From: Saccoglossus kowalevskii
Lineage: Eukaryota; Hemichordata; Enteropneusta; Harrimaniidae
DNA: 45,062 nucleotides
Direction of reading: 5' to 3'
Assembly: GCF_000003605.2 (NCBI RefSeq)
Contig: NW_003128865.1
Location: 373,974-419,035, forward strand
The notes under the pieces were generated by a model, which saw nothing but the letters and a program-made list of their open reading frames with translations, did not search any database and had not been told where the DNA came from. Shown piece by piece: positions 35,901-45,062 of the stretch (positions are counted from its first letter, which is position 1; every line of letters starts with the position of its first letter). Position numbers and translations under genes: made by a program.

Positions 35901-38900
35901 AACACGTGACTGCACACGCTTTGTGTTCTACCCCCACCGTATGAGTAACGGTGTCTTAAAACCAGGGATTATGCTATCTTCACATTTTTTAGCAGTGTAT
36001 ACTCTTGTATTTAGTTGCTTAGGAGGCTAGCCACGGATTAGCGTTTTAGTTTGTCTCGTTACTAAGGGAAAGTCGTTATACCATAAAATCAATTATCGAT
36101 ATGTGCGTCAAAGGAGACGTGAAATAAAAGAAACTATCGTGCATTGTCGTCATTTACTGTGCTAGCGGTCTCCCAAGTCCACTCAACCGCGACAGATTGA
36201 ACAGAAGTAAACAGTTTTCTTATACCAATTACAGTCTATACAAATACTAAGCAGTCCGTGTCCGTTGGTAAGAGTAGTATTGGCGGGTGTCATCGGACAG
36301 TACAAGGCTACACGGGAATCGCTGTCAAGTTTAACAATGGAATAAAAACAACAAAATACGATTGTTCAAGCCGTTGAAACTCGAAGGACAGTGTTTTAAG
36401 TGAGAGCGAGCAAGAATCGTTCGATTACAAAATTCACCAATAAATATGAATCACATTTAACACGATGGTTCCATTTTTATTTGAATAGTTTCCAATGATT
36501 TGAATCATTGCATATATACACTTTATATTTGCAAATGGTTAATTCATTCATTAGGTCCTCAATCCACCACACAGAATATAGATAGAGGAGAATATACAGT
36601 TATTAACTCGTTTTACAGTTATAAAAATAAAGTTACAAAAAAGAAAACAACGGTTTAATTGGTATATAATGTGTAAACTATCATTTACGGGGGGAAATTA
36701 TGGATGGCATTGATGAGGCAAAATTGAACATAAAAAATATCTGTAATGCACGAGTTACGTCACGTGATAGTTAATATTTGTGGTTTTGTATTTTAGCTTT
36801 GACAATTAGTCCAACTGGCCATACTGTAGCAATAAGCGAGGCATCCGTAGATGGAGATACTGTCTATAATGGATACTCCGCCAGTGGGCAAGGTACTGGC
36901 GCCCTCTATTATTACACATTGGAAAGTATATCACCAAATCCTGGTGTGGGAAATGAGCCTTTTGTACTGGTACAAGGTAAGTCGTCTTAATACAAGTCAA
37001 AAGCTAATCATAAATGAAAGAAGATTATAACTGGTGTTACACTATATTGTAAACATGGTGATTCATCTATTTCCAGGTTTAGCGAGTGACACTAACACGG
37101 CAGATGTACTAGTACAGCTTCCCCCCGGGCTGGACTTCGAGACAACACAGCAATGGCAGCTTGATGTTATAGTAACAGATCTTGCCGATCCGTCTGCTGG
37201 CACTGCAACTGCTGTACTTACAGTGGATATAAATGATTCCCCTGACCCTCCCACTTTTCTCAACTTACCCGGCACTGGGACAGTGCCAGAACTGGTAACA
37301 ACATCTGAAATAGTGAAGAGAGTCACCGTGTCTGACGACGAGAACCCCGCCGATGCTAGCGGGATTACTATTACCATCCTGTCAATGAATCCCGCTGGCG
37401 GACCTTTCCTGATTGACAGTGTTGTCTCTACCGCTGGTGAAGCAGGTAGAAAAAGATATTCATAATGAAAAACAAAGATAACACATATTAATATTCCGAC
37501 AGCTATTAGTATGCTACCAATAACTGTACTGTCACGTGCAGGTGAAATATTCTAATCAGTGATATGCTTTCTTTTCTTGCAGTTGCAACTATTAAAAACA
37601 CCGTAAATCCAGGCTTTGACTACGAATTTGGTACTACAACATGGGACATTACTCTAGAAGCAACGGATGTCAATAACGATGTATCAACCGCCATTTTGAC
37701 CGTTAATGTATTAGATGAGAATGAACCAGTTGTCATAAGCAATCTTCCCGATACACAAGTTGTTGGAGAAACAATGCATGGACAAATATTTGTTGTGGAA
37801 ACTTTGGATGTAGACATAAACGACACTGCGTCCGTCCCTACATTCACCATGACAACGAATCCAGCTAATGGCCCTTTCACAATAGATGCTTTAGGTAAGA
37901 ACAATTCGCATACTAATAAAAATATCTTGGTTCCACTGTGTCTATGGAAATACGGTATTTGACAATTTCAAAAAAGAAATTCGAGTATTATATTTACAAA
38001 ATAAATTAATTATGTGTTAAAACAACGATAATATTTTATCCCACGGTATAATGTTCCAAACGGATGTAATTTTGCTCCAAAATGACTTAGGTTGTTTATT
38101 TATCCCAACCCCAGTTACATGTAACAAAAACAACTAATACAAAACAAATCATATATGTACAATTAAAACAATACTTTCTGACTGAATTATGAAATGTCTA
38201 TTACAAATATCGATATCTCTATCATCTCGATTCAAGTTAGTAGATTTAACATACAACTAAATATATCATCATTATTGCGCACTCGTCTATTTAGTACGAT
38301 ATAGTTATAGGATCCATTGTCAATTTTCCGAAAATAAATGCTTACAAAGTGATTGATAATTGTTATTTACTATTTATTTAATCATAAATATTGTACACAC
38401 TAAAATTCACCAACAGATGTAACTCTCAATGTATTTAATAAACCTGATAATATACATTGTGTTTATTTCAGGCAACATCGAAGTTGTTCCTCCTGGATTA
38501 AATTATAATTTCGAAGACTACTGGACATTGACAATCACAATAGTAGATGATGATGGCAACACGGATACTCAACCGCTCTATGTTCAAGTCACGGACCAAA
38601 ACAGTGGCCCATTAATTCTTAATCTTCCCTCGACGGTGAACGTCAGTGAAGATTCTGCAGGAGGATTGTGGGTATTCACATTAAACCCATATGACGTGGA
38701 TGGTGATACTGCAATCTGTACAATTTCTTCAAATCCAAACGATGGCAATTTTGTATTTGATACTCTAAGTAAGTGTCGTATTTGGTGTTGGTGTATTTAA
38801 GTATTGTTAACTATTGTCGAGGGCACGTTTCGTTGATAAGCAAATACATCGTGTTCTAATTAAAGAAAAAACAAGTTTCTCTGATTTTATCTGATCTGTA

Positions 38901-41757
38901 TTTATGTTTTGAGAACATTACAGATGTGTGTATGATGTTGGAGACTACACATTTCTCAGATGCTAGAATTTAAGATGTTTTTGTCTAATTATATAATTTG
39001 ATGCAAATTGTATCCGCCAAAATTTAAGCATCTGACAATGGTTAACTTGACGGTTTTAGAAAATTGTTTAAACAAGTTATTTAAGAACACGTTACTTGTG
39101 TTTTCAATTCCCCCAATTTAATGTAAATGTGAATAAGCATGTGTGATGTCTCTCAAGTCAACAACGTTCAATTCAAGCAGATGTTCATTTCATCATACGA
39201 CTGTTTTACAAACATGATGACTATGACCTATGACATTGTACTTTCCAGCATACGAGATAACATTATCGGCTACACCGTCCTTAGACTATCAAATTACTCC
39301 AACCTACGGCGTTACTATAGTGTGCAACGATGGTATGGATGTGGGGCCAATGGCTAAACTGACGATAAATATAATAGAAGTCAACGAACCACCTGTTATA
39401 TTGAACTTGCCTGCCACTGTTACTGTGCCCGAAGACGCCATCAACGCTGCCTGGATATTCATTGCCAACGGATACGACGACGATGGCGATAATCTAGATT
39501 TCACAATAAGTGTAACGCCCTCCAGTGGCCAAAGTAAATTCTTTGTTGCAGACTTCGGTAAGATTCAAAGCGCGGTAGTCGTCGCGTTGCACATGTGTGA
39601 CATTTGTGTTGATAAACATTGATATACTCACAATCCAATGCGCTCTTTGAATTAAAATCACAAGTATGAGGTTTTACCTGGGTGCGACTTGCACTAATTA
39701 CCACCGGTGACTCCTTCGATACCGTCCAACCACCTAAAAATACCTAATTAAAGTTTCGTAACGTCTCAGTTTGTACTCGTTGATCTGCGCAACAGTCAAA
39801 GTCGCTATCTTTGTTTATGTGACACCCATATATCTCGCGCATGCTGGGCGCGACGACTACCGCCCTTTAATAGCGAATTTGAACATTTCGTGGAAAGAGA
39901 ATGTGCCACTAAAATCTACAGATTATGGGCCCGATGTTTTTAGTCTGGTTTGGGAGATTTGACATGAAAGGTTGATTATGATTTAAGTTGAATAGTTTGA
40001 GTATCTGGTGACATAATAAACATTATGGAAATAAGATCGAACTGCCTTGTAAATAATGGCGGAACTGTTGAACTAAGAGACTTGTTTTACTCCGCAGGTG
40101 AAAACGATGGAAATATCAGTATCGTCAATTCTCCAAACTTTGATTATGAAGATGTAGACCAGTACATTGTCATAGTAACAGCATCAGATGGAGAGTACAC
40201 TGCTACTGGTACCCTTAATGTAGACATTACAGATGTAAATGAACCGCCTCAGTTTGACCTTAAACCCCAAACATTGTACCTGGATGAGAACTTGGTAAGA
40301 GACAACAATTGTGTGTATAATTGCAAATACACAATACTATGCAATTGAAAAGCTAGAGCAAATAACAAGGCAATCAGTGGTGCAAATATACACTAATATT
40401 CAAATCAAGACCATGGGTGACGTTAAAAGTTACCTCTTTATATTAGTATCTTGGGCGTGATATAAACTTGTTTCTGCGTTTTCTGCTGTTGCTGCTCGTG
40501 TTGTCGCGTTTAATGTTTTATATAGCGTTACATCGATATGATGCATACACAATATAACCTAAATCTGTCATCGAGTTCGCCTCGGCCTCGGGATGTCATT
40601 TCAGATCTATACTTTAAACAATAACAAGAAATAGTCAAATATAGTAACAGTTATATTGTTGAACGTGTATTTGTTTGTGTAATACTTTCCTCCATTAATA
40701 TATATTTTACCTTGATATTATACATGAACGTTCAATTTTTCTGATTCTTGTACAGCCAATAAACACTATACTGTCATCAATCGACCTTTCTGTGACTGAC
40801 ATTGATGACGACCCATGGAATCTGACTTTTGCCGTAGTACCCAGTACATACAGCGCATTCTTCAAAGTAAATCAAGTACCCCGTCTGAAAGTTGCAAGTC
40901 TAATGGACTACGAAGCCGTATTTCCAGAACCATTCAATATAGAAGTATCTGTGACTGACACGGACGGAAACAGTGACATTCTCACAATTGAGGTTTACCT
41001 GCAGAATGTTAACGACAACGAGCCAGAATTCGCTGTAGACCCGTATGTGGTGACGGTATCAGAAAGCTTACCTGGTGGGACTACTATTTTAACCGTGGCA
41101 GCGACAGACGACGACGGCGACAACATCGAGTATTCTATCGACCCGCCGAGCCTGTATGTCGAGGTAGACGAAGTGACGGGTGAACTCATCTTAAAGCAAC
41201 CACTGAACCGAGAAGCACTTCCATGGATGATACGTGTCGAAGTGATCGCAACTGATGACGGGACGCCTTCGTTACAGGGATTTACATACGTGAATATTAC
41301 AATTAAAGACATCAATGACAATGAACCGCTATTTGAGAAGACCTTTTATAACTGGGAGATACGATATGACACAAGTATTGGGTCATACGTGAACTCTGTA
41401 AAAGCTACTGATAGCGATAGAGGTAAAGTGTGTTCATCATTTACATATGTTTTAGTCCTGTCATATAAGTATTTTTTTTTATCAATATCGTTGCGTAATA
41501 CATTGATTCAATTAGAATTATCACATTCTTACTTTAGGTGCTAACGCTGACGTCACATATTCACTGTTATTGGACCACGTATTTTACGATATGGATGGTG
41601 TTGGTAAAGTATCCGTAAACAGTATACTTAGACCGGAATTTATGTATCTGTTATTCTGCCGAGCCGAAGATAGTGGAAAACCATTAATGATATCAGAGTA
41701 AGTTATTGACGATGATGGTTGCTTCACCACAATACATTATTTTATTTATTTATTTTT

Positions 41758-41832
<75 letters not shown>

Positions 41833-43793
41833 TTTGTTTGTTTGTTTATTTGTTTATTTATTTATTTGTTTATTTATTGTTTGTTTATTTCCCAACTTTA
41901 CCCAGCATAACCACTATTAGGATTGACACGTTCATTCCCGAGCTGGTTCTCATTAACGTCCATCTCGGTATCACGGAGCCTGATTTCACAACAGCCGTAC
42001 GAACACAGATGTTGGATTCATTGAACGCTATTTATCCACCATGGCAGTTCAGAATATCTGCCGTAAAAACCGAGGACGTCGTGGTGTCGTCAAGGCGTCT
42101 TCTGGCCAGGTACAGTTTATTTACATGATCAGTTGCCAAAATATGTCTGACCAGTACAAGATTCAAATGATATTATTAAGATGTTAGTATATCATAATCA
42201 CCATCTCTATTTGTTACACACATTGTCAGTTCATAACCAACGCGTCTTGCTTCTATTCCAACAGCAACGCCGTTTTAGAAATGTACGCACTCGTTGATAA
42301 TTCGACCGATGGTATTGACAATTTAGACAAACTGAAGAACTTTGTTTACGTAGATACCCTGGTAAATTCCATGACAATCGATGATGAAGGTTCGGCGTCG
42401 GTGGTATTGAATGGCCTTGATATCGTTCTTGTCGAGCCAACGTACCCAACCAAAGTCTCTGACGTTACCTTCAACTGGTGGCTTGATACAACGGAAGGCT
42501 TGGCTGTCACGTGTTTATTGTCAGCGATCGCATGTATTTTCCTACTTAGTATGTGCCTCTGTTGTTGCTGGAAATGCTGTGGTGATCGAATAGGAGCTTG
42601 GTTTAAGAAATGCTGCAAGCGCAAAAAGAAAAAGTTGGAATTGGTTGATGAGAGAACGTAAGTATCACAAATGGGTGGGTAAATATATTTTTACAGGAAT
42701 GCTTTGCGGAAAATATTTGACAACAAGCCTCTGATCATGACACCTTGGTCGTTACCCAGAATGCAACGCAATACACTAATCGATAGGGATAGAATAATCT
42801 AAAACTTGCTAAACTTCTTACGGAGTGAGAACATGTAAACTCGCTCGCAATGACGTCATAACATGAACATTATAGTCATGTACGTGAAATAGCCTGTCGT
42901 AGCATATTTGCATGATGTGATGACCATGCCCTATCATGAATAAGAACTCATTAACTAACAAAAGTTTGGAAACGACATTAAAGGATACGTACGCGATGAA
43001 AATGTTGAAAAGTGAGTGTTTATTTTAACAGATCTGGTTGGGAAATGAGATCCAACGATGTCGGACCCAGTGAGCGGCCACAAATGGACACAACGCCTGA
43101 AGAAGTGGTTGAAACCAGTCCGGTTGTACCGAAACCACAAACAGTACCACCAGGTGGTAATTACACGCTTGGAGGAGTATTCGATTACAGATACGCTGGA
43201 CGTCCGCACCCATCTGGCCCGCAACACCTAAAGCAGAAAGAAATGCCACCGCTGATTTTGCCGCCAACTCCTACATCTTCAAAGAGCGCCCCGAAGAAGG
43301 AAGGAGAAAGCTCACAGTCATTACAGCCATTACTCAAGAAAGCATCCCCGATGTTACATAGACAACCCGGAAGAGTTTCCCCGGAAGTTGGAGGAATAGA
43401 AAACAGTTCTAGCTCAACAGTGGACGAGTCCAAGTATGATGGTAACGTCTACGACAAAGGTATGCTAGGAATATGTGTATTAATTAAATAATTCCGTCGA
43501 TTTGTTCACGTCAATTCGAATCATCGTCTAAATGTGACCATGACATGCGGAAATAATTGTATTTGTCAACACGCCACTATATTCACTTATTTTTTAGTGT
43601 CTCGATATTTTATATGTACTCGGAGCCAAATGAGAATTAATTGGTGCAGTGATAATTTACCACAACTTTTAACAAACTTTAATTTCCAGTGACTGGTAAG
43701 ACGTACAATTTTAATACTGAAAGTGGAGAATCGTCGTGGGATCCTCCATCGCGTCGTCTTCCGCCACATGGTGCACATAACTTTGACGTGTAA
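32869..43793 (+). CDS. Gene C: cadherin-repeat membrane protein with WW-like C-terminus (13 coding exons)
   Basis: Exons: 32869-32920, 36797-36976, 37077-37445, 37583-37894, 38472-38768, 39249-39557, 40098-40294, 40756-41422, 41538-41697, 41906-42109, 42265-42657, 43032-43459, 43690-43793. The total is 3,672 nt, 1,223 residues, all GT-AG and in frame. Residues 1-17 are the signal peptide. About eight EC repeats follow to about residue 850, with canonical NVNDNEPEF and DINDNEPLF linkers in the last third and degenerate ones before. The membrane-adjacent domain is about 850-994 (TIRIDTF to FNWWLDT), the transmembrane helix about 995-1015, then CLCCCWKCC and a basic KKCCKRKKKK cluster. The tail of about 205 residues is proline- and serine-rich and ends in a WW-like module and FDV. 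Exon phases match genes A and B exactly, and exons 3, 5, 6 and 7 have identical lengths in all three. Likely an adhesion or recognition receptor. Confidence 0.9.
33428..33608 (+). mobile_element. Relic of a LINE reverse-transcriptase C-terminal region
   Basis: In the + strand LTYGCEIWSQRS and then DGVRLNYCQF, followed after a frameshift by RRYTLVIHGKLA, resemble the YGCEIWG...FC..LLGV...VYGELGR block found after the polymerase domain of CR1/jockey-like LINEs. Stops and a frameshift show that it is dead. It lies in intron 1 of gene C. Confidence 0.5.
34031..34057. repeat. (CAA)n microsatellite
   Basis: An imperfect run of ACAACAACAACGACAACAAC in intron 1 of gene C. Confidence 0.8.
34120..35518. 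repeat. 25-bp minisatellite with 100-bp higher-order repeats
   Basis: Roughly 55 copies of a 25-base unit (core TGTCACTGGATTCTGTATCA, with CATTG completing the unit). A variant GTGTTGCTGGATTCTATAAC recurs exactly 100 bases apart (starting near 34839, 34939, 35039), showing four-unit higher-order copying. All three forward frames happen to be open through much of the array because the unit lacks stops, and 25 is not a multiple of three. It lies in intron 1 of gene C and is not considered coding. Confidence 0.95.
35522..35544. repeat. (GTGA)n-like short tandem repeat
   Basis: GTGAGTGAGTGAGTGAGCGA directly follows the 25-bp minisatellite. Confidence 0.8.
35545..36796. other. Remainder of intron 1 of gene C
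   Basis: No coding similarity and no transposon ends recognised. The intron ends at the acceptor TTGTATTTTAG before exon 2. Confidence 0.5.
37895..38471. other. Intron 4 of gene C
   Basis: AT-rich intron with a GTAAGA donor and a TTATTTCAG acceptor. No internal feature is recognised. Confidence 0.6.
38769..39248. other. Intron 5 of gene C
   Basis: AT-rich intron with a GTAAGT donor and an ACTTTCCAG acceptor. Nothing else is seen. Confidence 0.6.
39564..39870. mobile_element. MITE-like element, complete copy, in intron 6 of gene C
   Basis: About 307 bases bounded by inverted ends: TTCAAAGCGCGGTAGTCGTC on the left and the counterpart GACGACTACCGCCCTTTAA on the right, with looser inverted similarity further in (TGATAAACA against TGTTTATG). 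It has no coding capacity. Related copies are at 1-70 and 18715-18942. The target duplication is not clear. The left end begins six bases after the GT of the exon 6 splice donor (39558). Confidence 0.8.
40295..40755. other. Intron 7 of gene C
   Basis: Plain intron with a GTAAGA donor and a TTGTACAG acceptor. No repeat or gene is recognised. Confidence 0.6.
41738..41890. repeat. (TTTA)n microsatellite next to a 3' splice site
   Basis: A long, nearly pure run of TTTA units passing into TTTG-interrupted units. It fills most of intron 9 of gene C and ends about 15 bases before the exon 10 acceptor at 41905. Confidence 0.95.
42658..43031. other. Intron 11 of gene C
   Basis: Intron separating the membrane exon from the proline-rich tail exon. 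GTAAGT donor, TTTTAACAG acceptor. Nothing else is recognised. Confidence 0.6.
43690..43793 (+). other. Gene C exon 13: WW-like C-terminal exon
   Basis: After TTTCCAG the exon encodes a Val completed by exon 12, then TGKTYNFNTESGESSWDPP, and a basic proline-containing end closing HNFDV before TAA at 43791-43793. The G-K-x-Y-x-F-N-x-x-[ST]-G-E-[ST]-x-W-x-x-P pattern is that of the second and third strands of WW domains. The preceding residues KYDGNVYDK would supply the first strand, with Tyr in place of the usual first Trp. The final F-D-V could be a class II PDZ ligand; that is inference. Confidence 0.75.
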
Positions 43794-43959
43794 TGTGTCG
43801 TTATAACGTGTACACAGAACTATCTCCATGCAGTCAGCACTTACATTAGTGGGCACAGATCGATAACGACGAGGTTGAATTTACCTACCCCGGATAGATT
43901 ATTAGTGTAAATAGTATGATTTCATTTGACTGGCGTGCCGCTGTATTGAAATTCACTCA

Positions 43960-43965
43960 AATAAA
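43960..43965 (+). terminator. Poly(A) signal AATAAA of gene C
   Basis: A canonical hexamer in CTCAAATAAAGTTAATAATG, 167 bases after the stop codon, a normal 3' UTR length. Confidence 0.65.
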
Positions 43966-44586
43966 GTTAATAATGTATATAATTGTTGCTTCTAATAACC
44001 TAGTATTTCACTGTGCACTCTACCTGACCGCGGCATAGGTAAATATTCAACGATGACGTCATGACTTGAATATTCACGAGGTTGGAGTTGAACACAAACG
44101 TTTATGATTTTGCTTTTACATTTTCGTTGATAGTAGTCTATGAGAGGACAATTGGTTATTGTGACCTCTGCAACTATTATAAATACAACAACTGTGACAA
44201 ATGAAACTAAAGTTCTCTTAGACTAGAAATAAATTGCGACTACTTATAAAATAACCCGCAAATCAATCAAGAAATAAACAAAATGATTAATATTCATAAA
44301 TATTGAACTACTGAACTAATTCTTCAATTACGTAACGATAATTTAAATATATAGAAGTCAAAATGGATAAGTATTTGTTGAAGAATCTGAAACACATTAG
44401 ATATTTTTATAAATCCGACTGAGCAACAGAGCTTTCTAGCGACAGAATACTTCAAATAATGTTTACTTGTTTAACACAAGTTTTTTATTGTATTTATTTA
44501 TAATATTCTACTAGTGTATTCTACACAGTTTATTTAGTTGCAATGTAATAAAGATATACTGATATTTGCATTGTATTAGATGTATA
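43966..44586. other. Non-coding 3' flank of gene C
   Basis: AT-rich with no recognisable gene or transposon before the terminal minisatellite. Confidence 0.6.
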
Positions 44587-45062
44587 AGGTCAGAGTGTTA
44601 CATATCAAATCAGAGTGTTGCATATCAGATCGGAGTGTTGCATATCAAATCAGAGTGTTACATATCAAATCAGAGTGTTGCCTATCAAATCAGAGTGTTA
44701 CATATCAAATCAGAGTGTTGCATATCAAATCAGAGTGTAGCATATCAAATCAGAGTGTTGCATATCAAATCAGAGTGTTGCATATCAAATCAGAGTGTTG
44801 CATATCAAATCAGAGTGTCGCATATCAAATCAGAGTGTTGCATATCAAATCAGAGTGTTACATATCAAATCAGAGTGTTACATATCAGATCGGAGTGTTG
44901 CATATCAGATAGGAGTGTTGCATATCAAATCAGAGTGTTGCCTATCAAATCAGAGTGTTGCATATCAAATCAGAATGTTACATATCAAATCAGAGTGTTA
45001 CATATCAGAACGGAGTGTTGCATATCAGATCGGAGTGTTGCATATCAAATCAGAGTTTTGCC
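44587..45062. repeat. 20-bp minisatellite running off the right edge
   Basis: About 24 copies of a 20-base unit close to CATATCAAATCAGAGTGTTG, with a minor type in which AAATCAGAG is replaced by AGATCGGAG. Because the unit lacks stops in the forward direction it yields a spurious long open frame. It continues beyond the window. Confidence 0.95.

Noticed and set aside
41706..42128. Open frame starting with a long FIYLFIYLFIY run before the membrane-adjacent domain
   Set aside because: The N-terminal part is translated (TTTA)n intron. The real exon 10 starts at 41906 after CCCAG.
44620..44640. AGATCGGAG words that resemble a sequencing-adapter start
   Set aside because: They are one variant of the 20-bp repeat and continue with repeat sequence, not adapter sequence.
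44580..44912. 110-codon open frame with repeated YQIRVLHIKSEC-type residues
   Set aside because: A by-product of the 20-bp minisatellite.

Overview
The window comes from an AT-rich invertebrate animal genome. The evidence is multi-exon genes with GT-AG introns, cadherin-family proteins, mariner and LINE relics, MITE-like elements and long minisatellites. I cannot fix the species. A marine lophotrochozoan or invertebrate deuterostome would fit, but nothing in the sequence proves either. There are no bacterial operons, CRISPR arrays or phage genes, and I recognised no rRNA or tRNA.

The main content is a head-to-tail cluster of three paralogous genes on the + strand, here called A (3695-16220), B (20397-30763) and C (32869-43793). 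Each can be assembled from 13 coding exons with the same phases and mostly the same exon lengths. Each encodes a single-pass membrane protein of about 1,200 residues: a signal peptide on its own small exon, about eight cadherin-like (EC) repeats, a membrane-adjacent domain resembling the ferredoxin/SEA-like MAD region of CDH23/PCDH15-type cadherins, an invariant NWWLDT motif, one transmembrane helix, a cysteine-rich juxtamembrane stretch and a basic cytoplasmic tail. A and B are nearly identical over much of the ectodomain but differ in signal exon, first EC exon, EC8 and tail. C is the most diverged and ends in a WW-domain-like module instead of the A/B tail end.

Layout: 1-3694 is non-coding 5' flank with a MITE end and a 57-bp duplication. 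Gene A has a 6.3-kb first intron holding a dead LINE (minus strand) and a dead mariner. 16221-20396 is the A-B intergenic stretch, with a MITE copy and a degenerate short-period array. Gene B has an assembly gap (23537-24242) in intron 4. 30764-32868 is the B-C interval. Gene C has a 3.9-kb first intron carrying a 25-bp minisatellite with a 100-bp higher-order period, and a complete MITE beside a splice donor in intron 6. The right edge is a 20-bp minisatellite that runs off the window.

The three products probably act at the cell surface as adhesion or recognition proteins. Similar ectodomains joined to different tails suggest shared binding with different intracellular output. That functional reading is inference.
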